DNA of 64,000 nt from CAWDCV01 sp963728125 (GCA_963728125.1 CAVSIZ010000013.1:495601-559600); one strand, 5' to 3'; counted from the stretch's first letter, positions 36,450-45,946 are shown. Numbers and translations are program-made. The notes: a model not told the origin generated them from the letters alone.

Positions 36450-37184
36450 GTGAGTTTCGCTAGGCTCGGCTGGGTGATCGGTGCGCCGGAGTTCGAGGCT
36501 GCGGTGACGGCAGTCCACCGGGGTGATGTGCCCGCGCTTCAGCAGCTTCTGGCCGATCACCCCGATCTGGCCACCAGCCGTAAGCCGGGCGATGGAGGCG
36601 GCCGGACCCTGCTGCACGTCGCGACCGATTGGCCGGGGCACTTCCCGAACGTCGTGGCTACGATCGGCACACTCATCGCCGCCGGAGCGGACCCAAACGC
36701 TCGCTATACCGGGGACCACCCCGAGACCCCCCTGCACTGGGCCGCGAGCAGTGACGATGTGGCTGCGCTGGATGCGCTGCTGGATCACGGCGCACAGATC
36801 AACGCTCCAGGTGCGGTCATCGCGGGTGGAACACCGATGGCGGACGCGACCGCCTTCGGACAGTGGGATGCCGCCCGGCGCCTCTTGGAGCGTGGCGCCG
36901 AGACGAACCTGTTCGAGGCCGCGACGCTAGGCCTCGTGTCGGAGGTCGAGCGGCACCTGACCGAGAACGAGCCCACGACTGAGACGATCACAAGCAGCTT
37001 CTGGGGCGCCTGCCACGGCGGGCAGGTCGAAACCGCAGCCGTCCTGCTCGACCACGGCGCCGACATCAACTGGTTCGGCTACGACGACCTCACCCCGTTG
37101 GACGCCGCCCGCCGCTCCGAAGCCACCGCCGTTATCGAGTGGCTTCAACAACACGGCGCCGTGTCAGCGTCCCAGCTCACCTAG
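36450..37184 (+). CDS. Ankyrin-repeat protein
   Basis: A protein of about 244 residues (or 236 from GTG 36474, before VIGAPEFEAAV). It contains four to five ankyrin units, with typical phrases TLLHVATDWPG, TPLHWAASSDDVAALDALLD, LLDHGADINWFG and TPLDAARRSEATAVIEWL. Ankyrin proteins bind other proteins. The partner here is unknown and the neighbours offer no clue. Confidence 0.85.
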   Translation: MSFARLGWVIGAPEFEAAVTAVHRGDVPALQQLLADHPDLATSRKPGDGGGRTLLHVATDWPGHFPNVVATIGTLIAAGADPNARYTGDHPETPLHWAASSDDVAALDALLDHGAQINAPGAVIAGGTPMADATAFGQWDAARRLLERGAETNLFEAATLGLVSEVERHLTENEPTTETITSSFWGACHGGQVETAAVLLDHGADINWFGYDDLTPLDAARRSEATAVIEWLQQHGAVSASQLT

Positions 37185-37628
37185 CCACAACTGGCAATGT
37201 CGCCATGGGTAAGCGATGTACCGGCCTGTCCGGCGTGCCCGGGCGTAGAAACCCGGCCGACTATCGACACTGCGGGTAGTCCGTCACAGAGGCGCCCCGT
37301 CTAGCCAGGAGGTCCCGCAAAAATGGTCGGCGACCGGTCCCTGAAGTGGGACAACCGGCGCACGTGGGAACGCCGTGACGGACTTGTCCCCTCGGCAAGC
37401 CGTGAACCGCGTGGGCAAGCAGCTGGGCAAGCTCCGCGTCGAGGTCAGTAGTGGTTTATTGATGGGCGGCGAAGATCGGCGAGTTTCGTAGAGAGCCTTC
37501 TGCCGCTGGGGAGACGGAGTCGCGACCTGCCCCACCTAGCGCGGTGGTGGCGAGAAGTTCGAGCCTTCTTGCTCTGCAAGACGTGCAGGAAGTCGGGGGA
37601 ACCGGGGGGACGATGACTTGTACCCGCG
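37185..37628 (+). other. 444 bases without a supported gene; contains repeat copy 1
   Basis: No protein-like frame is found. The repeat at 37414-37468 (see next entry) is the only structure seen. Confidence 0.4.
37414..37468 (+). repeat. Island repeat, copy 1
   Basis: The sequence GTGGTTTATTGATGGGCG (37451-37468) occurs identically at 39669-39686 and 49723-49740, always on the plus strand and followed by a GAA-rich tail. A looser upstream part (GGCAAGCAGCTGGGCAAGC) is also shared by all three. Confidence 0.75.
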
Positions 37629-38288
37629 TTGCGACGACCGCGTTCGTTAACGCCGTTGATGATCTTGCTCAACCTCGGGGCGATCCGAGCGTTTGAGCCG
37701 GCGCTGCAGCGCCTAGAGTGCAGCGTGGCTGCCGCGCTGGTCGGACTCGTCTGCGTGGCTGCATCCGGCGTCATCCTCGTGTCGCTTCACTTCTTGCCGA
37801 CCGGGCTCAATCCGATCCGTTACGCCGTCAGCGATTACGGCTGGACCGCGTACCACTTGGGCTACCGCACCATGGTCGTGCTGCAGGGTGTTGGGGCGAT
37901 TCTCATCGCCGTCGCTTTGGGGCGGCAGACCGATGTGAAATCCCTCGGCTGGCTCTACGTCTACGGCGTTGTCCGGCTCCTCATCTCCGGGTTCATGACC
38001 GATCGCGAACCGGAAGGTCTTCGCTCGCTCACGCGGACGGGTCGGATCCACTTGCTGCTCGCCGGGACGGCGTTCGCCTCCATCGCAGTGGCGGCATCAC
38101 GCCTGGAGTGGACCGGTAAACCTGGCGTCCTCGGCCCGCTCGGGTGGCTCGTAGCCGCAACCGCGATCGCCACCGGAACCGCGATGGTGGTGCCACCGAT
38201 TCGGCATGCCGCGCTCGGACTCATCGAGCGGACCCACTACGCCTCCGCGATCACGTGGCTCCTCGTCGTCGCCGGCTCGACCGTCTAG
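37629..38288 (+). CDS. DUF998-like membrane protein
   Basis: A protein of about 219 residues with five or six hydrophobic segments. After the first helix comes PTGLNPIRYAVSDYGWTAYH, matching the polar loop of DUF998 proteins, and later FMTDREPEGLRSLTRTGRIH. The start is uncertain: GTG 37629, ATG 37659 or a start near 37724 that places the first helix at the N terminus. The family has no established function. Confidence 0.6.
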   Translation: MRRPRSLTPLMILLNLGAIRAFEPALQRLECSVAAALVGLVCVAASGVILVSLHFLPTGLNPIRYAVSDYGWTAYHLGYRTMVVLQGVGAILIAVALGRQTDVKSLGWLYVYGVVRLLISGFMTDREPEGLRSLTRTGRIHLLLAGTAFASIAVAASRLEWTGKPGVLGPLGWLVAATAIATGTAMVVPPIRHAALGLIERTHYASAITWLLVVAGSTV

Positions 38289-38443
38289 GCGACACCGTCG
38301 AGCCGGAGCGATTCCGGCGCTCGAGGCTGATCGGCGGTCGATCCCAACACGGCGCGGTCACGATGGCATGGCTTGCACAATGTCGGGTTTCCCGCCGTTG
38401 CCAGGGTGTGGTGAGCGGCGGTCCGGCCAGCTGATCAGGAGCT

Positions 38444-39472
38444 GTGCGGTGTCAGCCCGCCGCCGGATTTTGTCGTCGACGACCTCCGAGCCGTTTCCTT
38501 CGGGGGCGGCTTCTTGGCGCCGTCGAGGACCCAGCGCCGGTGGGGGAGCCTTACCCACGTCTTGAGTGGCGGTCGGAGATCGGTTCCGTCGTGCGCGAAG
38601 GCCCCACATTCGCGTTAGCTGAGAGGGAACAGATTACGGCGCGGACACATCCCGCTGTTGGTTTTCAGCTGACCCGTGTTGAGCTTTATGGACGTCTGGA
38701 GGACGGACAGGTTCCGGTGGAGCTGAGCGAACATGATGTCCGCATTGAGTCGACACCGGGATCAAAGTCGGCTGACCTGCTGGCGTCGGTCATGCCCCTC
38801 GTCGACGCCGCCACAGCCAGCGGTGCGGATGCTGGCCACACGCTTCCTCGGGGGTTTGCCTTCAATCTTTTCGGCCAGGGGGTCGCGTTCTTTCAGAGCG
38901 CGCACACGCTGATCAAAGGTGGGCAGCCCGTCGAGGCGCTACCGTCTCTCCGGGGGCTGACGACGATCGCCGCTCGGTTCGAGCAGCTCAGCGATCCGAA
39001 CGGCGCCGGCCTCGGAGTCGTGGTACGCCTTGTCCTCGATTCAGTGGAGGAGGTTTCCTCTGATCCCACGCAAGCCGCCGAGAAGACGGAGGCATTGCTG
39101 AGCGGGGCAAGGCGTGCGGGGATCGTGGTGCCAGAGGCATTGCCCGGCCCTGAAACGACGACCGTCTGGCACAGCCTAAGAGCGGAGATGGAGCTTGCTC
39201 GCGGTGTATGGGGTGGGAGCTACGCAACGGCGGAACTTCACGTCAAGCGACCGGAGGGTGAGCCATGGCGCTTCCACACCAGGCTTGAGTCCAGTCCACT
39301 TACTGACCTGATCGCATCGGCGTGCGTTGTGGCTCAGCTCCGATTACTACAGGGAGCGAGCGAATTCTTCGGCTGGACCATCGAAGCGGAGAAGGTAGAC
39401 GAACTCCTCGCACGTGCCCAGGAGCTCAATGAGGCGTCAGCGAATCCAGAGGAAGAGGACCCTTCCGGCTGA
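38444..39472 (+). CDS. Hypothetical protein, soluble
   Basis: Up to 342 residues. The first about 30 residues are basic and low-complexity, so a start at GTG 38540 or GTG 38590 is possible. I do not recognise a family. The middle part (AFNLFGQGVAFFQSAHTLIK, LRGLTTIAARFEQLSDP) suggests a helical domain, and the C terminus is acidic. Codon usage is less GC-biased than in the housekeeping block. No neighbour suggests a function. Confidence 0.6.
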   Translation: MRCQPAAGFCRRRPPSRFLRGRLLGAVEDPAPVGEPYPRLEWRSEIGSVVREGPTFALAEREQITARTHPAVGFQLTRVELYGRLEDGQVPVELSEHDVRIESTPGSKSADLLASVMPLVDAATASGADAGHTLPRGFAFNLFGQGVAFFQSAHTLIKGGQPVEALPSLRGLTTIAARFEQLSDPNGAGLGVVVRLVLDSVEEVSSDPTQAAEKTEALLSGARRAGIVVPEALPGPETTTVWHSLRAEMELARGVWGGSYATAELHVKRPEGEPWRFHTRLESSPLTDLIASACVVAQLRLLQGASEFFGWTIEAEKVDELLARAQELNEASANPEEEDPSG

Positions 39473-39943
39473 CGTGACTTGCCCCGCAGCCCGAGCCCTC
39501 CACTAGCTCTCCATCGACGGAAGTGCTGTCCGCGCTAGGCTCGCGCGCGCATGCCCACGGACCTCGAACGCGAAACCGGCACAGTCCGGGCAAGCGGTCC
39601 GGCGGCGCACACACCACGCCGCCAAGCAGCCGGGCAAGCCAGAAGCATCCCCAAGCCACCCGGCACTGGTGGTTTATTGATGGGCGGTGAACACCGCCAA
39701 GTGGGTCGCCGGATACCCCTGTCGTGACCGCATCTTGGGACACCGTGTGCAGACGCGCTGTGGGTACCAGGTTGATGAGCTGACCGCCTGCCGTGTTGGA
39801 GCGTCCGAGACGTTGTGCGCTATTGGTATTCACGGTCAATTGACTGTCGATGATCGCTGGACCGGTCATGCCCTGGGGTGATCAAGTGTTTGGCCGTGGT
39901 TTCCGGTGTCCCGGGCGGCGACATGACGTCTGGGGCGGCGCGA
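39473..39943 (+). other. 471 bases without a supported gene; contains repeat copy 2
   Basis: No protein-like frame is found. A short frame after the repeat (from 39687) has no recognisable features. Confidence 0.4.
39621..39686 (+). repeat. Island repeat, copy 2
   Basis: It contains GCCAAGCAGCCGGGCAAGC, then 29 bases, then GTGGTTTATTGATGGGCG. Copy 3 has the same 29-base spacing and copy 1 has 18 bases. Confidence 0.75.
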
Positions 39944-40828
39944 CTAGGGCAGGGTCGTTTCGATGAGTTGTGCTGCCTGGACGAGGTCTTCGCCGAGGTA
40001 GGTGCCGGGGACGTCTTTCCTGGCTGTTGGCGCGACGAAGGCGTTGCCGGCGTAGAAGGCCCGTACGCCGGGGAGAGCGTCGACGGCGCGGATCGCTTCC
40101 ACCGCGGACCGACGTGTCACGCTTCGCTGTGCGGTGACGACGGCACCGATCGCTCGTAGCGGTTGAATTGCGGCGGTTAGCGCCTCGGTGGGGGTCATCG
40201 CGCCAAGTACTCGGCATGGCCAGCCGCGTCGGGCCAAGATCACGGCGAACGAGTGCAGCGCGATGGTGTGCATGTCTTTGGGGCCGCAGGCGAGGACGAT
40301 GGGGTGCGGTCGGAATGGGGGTGGTGCGAGGAACGCTTGCCTGGCCAGCCAGTTGCGTACGGCCTCGGTGGCGAGGTGCTCGCGGGAGACGTCGCAGCTG
40401 CCGGTCTGCCAGCGGGAGCCGAGTTCGCGCATGGCCGGCAGGATTGCTTGGCGGATGGTGTCCTCGACGCCCAGCCGCTCGGTTGAGGCGTCGAGTGCTG
40501 CCTGAAGCCGGGGGCTGTCGAGCGCCAGCGCGGCGTTGACGACCGGCTCGGCTGGGGACCCGTCGTCGGGGTGGACCGGTGGAGCGTTCCGTACCAGCGC
40601 CACCGCATCTTTCGTGCTGTGCCCCTGGGTGACCAGATCGCGAAGCGCGCGGAGCTGCGCCAGCTCCGCTTCGCCGTAGCGGCGATGCAGGCCGTTGGTT
40701 CTGGGCGGTGCCGGGAACTGGTAGCGCCGCTCCCAGGAGCGAATGGTGGGAACCGGGACACCGAGCAGTTTGGACACGGTTGCGATGTGCATCCCGTCGG
40801 GGCCATCTGCGCTCGAGCGGCTCGGCAT
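39944..40828 (-). CDS. MerR-family regulator with B12-binding domain, CarH/LitR-like
   Basis: A 294-residue protein. The N-terminal MerR helix-turn-helix is IATVSKLLGVPVPTIRSWER with RYGEAELAQLRALRDL. The middle four-helix bundle carries the W-x9-EH motif (W140 to E150-H151) that holds 5'-deoxyadenosylcobalamin in light-sensing CarH. The C-terminal Rossmann-like B12 domain has D-x-H at D185-H187, the expected lower axial ligand, with alanine instead of glycine three residues on. CarH repressors bind DNA in the dark and fall apart in light. The gene is divergent from a fasciclin lipoprotein gene, with a palindrome between them. Confidence 0.85.
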   Translation of the reverse strand: MPSRSSADGPDGMHIATVSKLLGVPVPTIRSWERRYQFPAPPRTNGLHRRYGEAELAQLRALRDLVTQGHSTKDAVALVRNAPPVHPDDGSPAEPVVNAALALDSPRLQAALDASTERLGVEDTIRQAILPAMRELGSRWQTGSCDVSREHLATEAVRNWLARQAFLAPPPFRPHPIVLACGPKDMHTIALHSFAVILARRGWPCRVLGAMTPTEALTAAIQPLRAIGAVVTAQRSVTRRSAVEAIRAVDALPGVRAFYAGNAFVAPTARKDVPGTYLGEDLVQAAQLIETTLP

Positions 40829-40834
40829 CCCCCG

Positions 40835-40886
40835 ATCATACCGACCGACCGACTCCGAAACAACGCAAACTGCATAGGTTTATGCA
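40835..40886 (-). promoter_or_regulatory. Leaderless promoter and palindromic operator of the CarH-like gene
   Basis: On the minus strand, TTGTTT (40863-40858) and TATGAT (40840-40835) are separated by 17 bases, a good sigma-70 promoter. The -10 box ends only six bases before the ATG, so the transcript should be leaderless. Eight bases behind the -35 box lies the palindrome TGCATAGGTTTATGCA (40871-40886), a likely MerR/CarH operator that could serve both divergent genes. Confidence 0.65.
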
Positions 40887-40966
40887 TGGTTTCGAGCATG
40901 GAAGCGATGCAGTCTGGGAGCTGTCCGGAACCACCGGGCACAAGTCACCCCGACTGAAGGATCCAG

Positions 40967-41542
40967 ATGCGCAGAGCACCCCTCGTCATCACCGCCGCGA
41001 CGGCATCCGTGCTGTTGCTCGCCGCGTGCGGCGACGACGAAACGGCGTCGTCCACGTCCAGTTCACCGACCGCGGAGGCGACCGCGCAAGCGGACGCCAC
41101 CACCACCGCAAGCCCAGAGACGATCACCGAGATTGTCGCCGGCAACCCCGAGTTCTCGACCCTGCTTGCGGCGGTTCAGGCCTCCGGGCTCACCGAGACG
41201 CTGTCCGGGCAGGGCCCCTTCACGGTGTTCGCGCCGACCGACGCCGCGTTTGCCGAGCTGCCCGCTGGGACGCTGGACACGCTGCTTCAGCCAGCAAACC
41301 AGGACCAGCTCGCCGCGCTCCTGACCTACCACGTGGTGCCAGCCGAGGTGATGGCCGCAAACGTGCAGGCGGGACAGGTGACCACCGTCAACACCGCGCC
41401 CTTCACCGTTGCACTAGACGGGGGAAACGTGGCGATCAGTGACGGCCAGGGCAATCAAGCCAACGTCATCAAGACCGACATCGACGCATCGAACGGCGTC
41501 ATCCACGCCATCGACGCCGTGCTGCTCCCAGCGCAGTCCTAA
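40967..41542 (+). CDS. Fasciclin-domain lipoprotein
   Basis: A 191-residue lipoprotein. The signal peptide ends in the lipobox LLAAC (cysteine 24), followed by a Ser/Thr/Ala-rich linker. The fasciclin (FAS1) domain covers about residues 50-190, with PFTVFAPTDAAFAELPAGTL (H1 motif), LLTYHVV and VIHAIDAVLLP. FAS1 proteins mediate adhesion or bind envelope components. AAGGA lies upstream of the ATG. It is divergent from the CarH-like gene and could be its light-controlled target, which is inference. Confidence 0.9.
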   Translation: MRRAPLVITAATASVLLLAACGDDETASSTSSSPTAEATAQADATTTASPETITEIVAGNPEFSTLLAAVQASGLTETLSGQGPFTVFAPTDAAFAELPAGTLDTLLQPANQDQLAALLTYHVVPAEVMAANVQAGQVTTVNTAPFTVALDGGNVAISDGQGNQANVIKTDIDASNGVIHAIDAVLLPAQS

Positions 41543-41640
41543 CCACTTCGGGGACACGCTGAGGCGGCGGGTCAGGCGCCCGACGCAACGATCCAAGGAG
41601 GCACTCGCAACCGATCAACCGCTCCGTCAGGACATGCGAA

Positions 41641-41663
41641 AGGCCGGGCCGCAAGCCCGGCCT
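41641..41663 (+). terminator. Hairpin, possible terminator after fasciclin gene
   Basis: AGGCCGGGC and GCCCGGCCT form a perfect 9-bp stem with a five-base loop, about 100 bases after the fasciclin stop. No T run follows, so termination is uncertain. Confidence 0.45.
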
Positions 41664-42202
41664 CCGCGCAACGTCAGGAAATCCTGCGCCTCGCCCATCC
41701 TTCACGTGGGGGCGGTTCCCCAAGCCCCGACGGAGAGATCGAGCCGTTCGGGGTAGCCATTGGCCCCTGGTCCTACCTGCTCGGGGTGTCGACCCGGCGG
41801 ATGGAGCAGGCTGGTGCGAGCACTGGGCATCACCCGGCTGTCGAAGTCCCAGGTCAGCGAGATGGCCAAGGACCTCGACGCCCAGGTGGAGGAGTTCCGC
41901 ACCCGCCCGCTGGATGCCGGCCCGTACACCTTCGTCGCCGCCGACGCGCTGGTGCTGAAGGTCCGCGAGGGCGGCCGGGTGGTCAATGTGCACGCCCTGG
42001 TCGCGACCGGGGTGAACGCCGACGGGCATCGGGAGATCCTCGGCCTCCAGGTCGCCAGCAGCGAGGACGGCGCCGGCTGGTTGGCGTTCTTCCGCGACCT
42101 GACCGCCCGCGGCCTGTCCGGGGTGTCAGCTGGTCACCTCCGACGCCCACACCGGGCTGGTCGACGCGATCGGCGCCACCCTGCCCGGCGCCGCTGGCAG
42201 CG

Positions 42203-42422
42203 GTCATCCGTCAACATCAGGGGTGGCGGGATGGTCCCGCTGGTCCACCTCCGCCGCCGGGAGAGGACCTTGGCAGCGTGACCGGAGAGGTCCAGCGGCA
42301 GACCCGTCCCTCCCGGCGGTGGCGGATCTCGACTGGCCAGTGGGAGTCGTGCCTCGAGCACCTGGATGAGCGTCCGGAGGGATCGGCCGCGAGGGGGTGG
42401 TCCGATCCTCGAAGGAGGACAG
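42203..42422 (+). ncRNA. Candidate bridge-RNA region of the IS110 element
   Basis: IS110 elements express a structured RNA from the non-coding end next to the transposase that pairs with target and donor DNA. This 220-base region between the element border and the ATG contains several complementary GC-rich blocks (for example CCGCTGGTCCACCTCC region against GAGAGGTCCAGCGG). No loop-to-target match was worked out. Confidence 0.4.
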
Positions 42423-43659
42423 ATGCCGATGATCAGCGCCGAGCAGGTGGCCGGCGTTCGCCGGCATCGACTGGGGCGGTGAGCATCACCAGCTGTGCGT
42501 CGTCGACAACACCGGCAGGCGGCAGACCCAGTTGCGCGTCACCCACGACGTCGCCGGCCTGGCCGAGCTGCGACGCCGAGCTGCGCCGGTTCGGCGACCG
42601 GCTGCCGATCGCGATCGAACGCTCCGAGGGGCTGCTGGTCGAGCACCTGCAGGCCATCGGTCATGTCGGTGTTCCCGGTGTCGCCGCGGATCGCCGCCCG
42701 CGCCCGGGAGCGTTACAAGGTCGCCTCGGTCAAGGACGACCGGTTCGACGCGTTCGTGCTGGCCGACACGCTGCGCCACGAGCACGCGCACTGGCGGCCG
42801 CTGGCCGTCGCCGTCCCCGCTGCTGGCCGAGATCAAGGCGCTGACCCGGGATCGGGACCGGCTGCTGGAGACTCAGCAGGCCGTCGAGCACCAGCTGCGG
42901 ATGATCCTCGAGGCCTACCACCCGGCGCCGGTCCGGCTGTTCTCCTCGGTCGACCGGCAGATCACCCTGTCGTTCGTGCTGGACTATCCGACGCCGGCCG
43001 TCGCCGTCACGGGTCAAGACGACCCGGATGGCGGGCTTCCTGGCTCGCCACCACTACACCGGCGCGTCTCGGCGCAGGTGCTGGCCGAGCGGATGCGGGC
43101 CCACCTGCTGTCCGGCGTCACCGGGCACCGTGGCCGGGAAGAGCTTCTCCGCGCAGACGTTCGCCCGGCTGCTGCAACTGCTCAACAGCCAGCTCGCCGA
43201 GTTCGACGACGCCATCGCCGCCGCGGTCGCCGAGCACCCCGACGCGGCCATCTTCGCCAGCTTCCCCGGCGTCGGCCCGGTCACCACCGCGGTGCTGCTC
43301 GCCGAGATCGGCGAGGACCGCAGCCGCTTCCCCACCGCCGCCGTGCTGCTCGCCGAGGCCGGCCTCGCCCCGGTCACCCGCGCCTCCGGCCGCTCCCGCA
43401 GCGTCCGGTTCCGCTACGCCGCCAACACCCGGCTCCGCGAGGCCGCGATGTGGTGGGCGCTTCAACTCGATGAAGGAATCACCCTGGGCGGCCGCCGCGT
43501 TCCGGCAGGCCCGCGACCAGCGCGGCCAGCGCTACCACCGTGCACTGCGCGGACTCGTCCGCCCGCTGGATGCGCGTCCTGTGGCGCTGCTGGACCGACC
43601 ACGTCCCCTACGACCCCGACAAGCACACCAGCGCAGCCGAACTCGCCTCCACCGCCTGA
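42423..43659 (+). pseudogene. IS110-family transposase (DEDD/serine), multiple frameshifts
   Basis: ATG 42423 follows GGAGGAC. Read across frames, the sequence gives the RuvC-like DEDD domain (KVASVKDDRFDAFVLADTLR) and the C-terminal domain with the conserved SFPGVGPVTTAVLLAEIGED and GRSRSVRFRYAANTRLREAA. It ends DKHTSAAELASTA. At least four frame changes are needed, so this copy is dead. Confidence 0.85.
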
Positions 43660-44341
43660 CCAGCCCATCCTCACCAGCCGCCGGCACCGGCAGCCGCGCG
43701 GCTCGCCGCCATGCCCGCCAAACCCCGACCCTGACCGAGCGAGGTTGACAGTGGGAGTCTGCCGCACCCACTACGCGGCGAACCTGATGGCCGGTCACCC
43801 CGAAGAGCTCCTGGGGCTGGGTCAAGGCGCTGCTGCACTCGGTCTACGACCAGCCCGACGCCGAGGCGGTGCACGCCCAGTTCGACCGCGTCGTCGACGC
43901 CCTCACCGGCAAGCTGCCCGCCGTCGCCGAGCACCTCGACGACGCCCGCGCCGACATCCTCGCGTTCACCGCCTTCCCCAAGGAGGTGTGGCGCCAGATC
44001 TGGTCCAACAACCCCCACGAGCGACTCAACCGCGAGATCCGCCGCCGCACCGACGTCGTCGGCATCTTCCCCGACCGCGCGGCCCTGCATCCGGCTCGTC
44101 GGCGCCGTGCTCGCCGAACAACACGACGAATGGACCGAAACCCGCCGCTACATCGGACTCGACGTCCTCGCCAAGAGCCGAGGCGAGCAACCCGACACCA
44201 CCACAAACGAGGAGGTGCCAACCATGGCCCTCACCGCCTAACCTGCACCCGAAGATCACGAGGTGCCTCTCCATACACCACCTCAACGGGCGCGACCCCA
44301 CGGGGGGCTTCGAAGGGGAGGCCACGACCGTCTCGACGGGT

Positions 44342-44494
44342 ATGAGCTATAGCGTGGCGGTCACCGGGAACGCATCGGAGGAGGAGCTGCGCGACCTGGT
44401 GACGGAGGTGGACCGGATCGCGTCCATCCCGGACGTGCTGCGGCGCGCGAACACCGTCGTGCTCTCCGATGTGACCGTCCAAGCACGTTCTTAG
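44342..44494 (+). pseudogene. OsmC/Ohr-family protein, C-terminal fragment
   Basis: Fifty residues, MSYSVAVTGNASEEELRDLV followed by DRIASIPDVLRRANTVVLSD, match the end of OsmC-type peroxide-resistance proteins. The N-terminal two thirds are missing, displaced by the IS256 element just upstream. Confidence 0.55.
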
Positions 44495-44639
44495 CCAACT
44501 CGTGCGCGCCGGCAGCTCACCAAGATCGCCCCGCCAGGCGCAGCGTCAGCTCAGGCCGGGCAAGCGGGCGGCGTGCCAGACCGCCGTGCCGTGCGACCTT
44601 CAGCCTTCACCGTTCATGCCACCCTCCGATCCGCGGCGG

Positions 44640-44930
44640 CCCGACACCGCCACCTCATGCACCACCAAGCACCGGCGCTGGTACCAGTCGAGCACGCCAC
44701 CCCGCTCCCAGATGTGGATGAGAGGGCGCTCGCGCCGTGCCATGAGTTGGGGACCCAGACATCCGCAGCCGACCACAATCGCCGGGCGCCGTGGGGTGCG
44801 GATGCGTGACGGAGACGTCGCGGACGTGCGGGATCCACTCACCCAAGCCTTGTGGTCGGCGACGCGGGCGAACACTTTCTCGGGCGATCCGGCGAAGCCG
44901 GTTCGGTCTGGTGCGGCGTCTTCGTGTAGC
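44640..44930 (-). pseudogene. SRPBCC (polyketide cyclase-like) protein, frameshifted remnant
   Basis: Different minus-strand frames give SPEKVFARVADHKAWV, WIPHVRDVSVTHPHPTAPG and LMARRERPLIHIWERGGVLD followed by WYQRRCLVVHEVA. Together these resemble a START-like SRPBCC domain. At least two frameshifts and a missing C terminus make it a remnant. Confidence 0.5.
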
Positions 44931-44975
44931 GAGCCGGCTCGAACGTGGAACCTTCGGGCATGGCGTGGCCGACCA

Positions 44976-45747
44976 TCATCCGGTCATGGCCGCAGCGACG
45001 CCGGCGTGATGGGCCTCCTCGTGCAGCTTCTGCTCCTCCTCGTGGGACGCCGGCTTGAGGTCGAAGACGACCTTCCTGATCGTGCCGGTGAAGGCGTAGG
45101 GGGCCTTGTCCCGGTACGCCGGGTCGACGGTCATGCCGTTGTCGCGGCCGACATCCATGCCGGCGTAGAACGAAAAGCGCAGCGCGACCGTGTCGTCCAT
45201 GCGGCCCCCGCCGATCTGCTTGTCGTCGGCCCACAGCGACACGTTGCCTCCGGTACCCGGCTTGGCCTCGTCGGCGTCGAACTGCATCTTTACCGTGACG
45301 TCTCCTACCGGTAGGGGCTCGGTCGCCACCTGCTCGTACTTGCGCAACGCCATCATCGAGTAGCTGTGGTGCAGCAGTCTGTCCCCGTCGACCCAGAGCG
45401 AGAAGCCGCCCATCTCGTCGGCCTCGGCCACGATGACGCCCTCAGCGCCCCCGCCCGGGATCCTCAGGTCCGCCTCGATGGCGTAGGAATGCCCGTAGAC
45501 CCGCGGGATCATGCCGGAGGCGATATTGGTGACATCGCCGTAGAAGGTCTGCCTGGTGCTCGTGGGCATCGGGGGCCCCGAAGAGCAGAGACAAGCCCCC
45601 GAGCAGCGGCAGCACCTTGTACTTCTCGGCTTCCTGCCAGAACAGGTCTTGGAGCTCTTTCAGCTTCTCGGGGTGTGCGGCGGCCTGCTTGCCCCACTGG
45701 AACGGCGTGTTGCCGGCCCACGCCCACGCGGCGGCGTAGTGCGGGGC
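44976..45747 (-). pseudogene. Arylsulfatase, C-terminal half with frameshift
   Basis: The C-terminal 197 residues (TFYGDVTNIASGMIPRVYGH, FSLWVDGDRLLHHSYSM, DKAPYAFTGTIRKVVFDL) match type I arylsulfatases. The preceding piece, NTPFQWGKQAAAHPEKLKEL and DLFWQEAEKYKVLPL, is in another frame, with the change near 45,565. The catalytic N-terminal domain with the formylglycine C-x-P-x-R motif is missing. At 45,750 the sequence switches to a DUF2254 fragment. Confidence 0.8.
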
Positions 45748-45752
45748 GAAGG

Positions 45753-45925
45753 CAGCACGATTTGGTTGGAGCGATCGCGGAGGAAGTTGCGCAGAAGCCG
45801 CGGCGAGAACTGAGTCGAGGACAGCTGCAGGGCAACCACGGTCAAACCCAGCACCAGCGCGATCGTCGTCACAACCGTCCCGCTGATCGTGACCAGCAAC
45901 GTCGCTCGCACAGTCGTCGGCACAG
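45753..45925 (-). pseudogene. DUF2254 membrane protein, N-terminal-part fragment
   Basis: The minus strand reads VRATLLVTISGTVVTTIALV then VALQLSSTQFSPRLLRNFLR, the second helix and following motif of DUF2254 proteins. It is cut on both sides, by the tRNA-Glu fragment on one and the arylsulfatase remnant on the other. Confidence 0.7.
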
Positions 45926-45946
45926 CGCTGACCTGCGCATTTACTT

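Larger units (their letters stand above)
42203..43757 (+). mobile_element. IS110-family element inserted in the IS256 transposase
   Basis: About 1,555 bases, replacing nothing: TGGCAGCG at its left joins CTGCCGCACCC at its right to restore the W-Q-R-C-R-T-H-Y sequence of the IS256 transposase. No terminal inverted repeats and no target duplication are visible, as expected for IS110. A 220-base non-coding left end precedes the transposase. Confidence 0.75.
41760..44240 (+). mobile_element. IS256 (mutator)-family element, degenerate and split by an IS110 element
   Basis: The 5' part (41760-42202) encodes RLSKSQVSEMAKDLDAQVEE, the first aspartate in FVAADALVLKV and, after a frameshift, LVTSDAHTGLVDAIGATLPG. 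The 3' part resumes at 43758 with CRTHYAANLM, reaches the catalytic glutamate in NNPHERLNREIRRRTDVVG and ends VPTMALTA. Several frameshifts make it inactive. The two halves join cleanly if 42203-43757 is removed. Confidence 0.85.
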
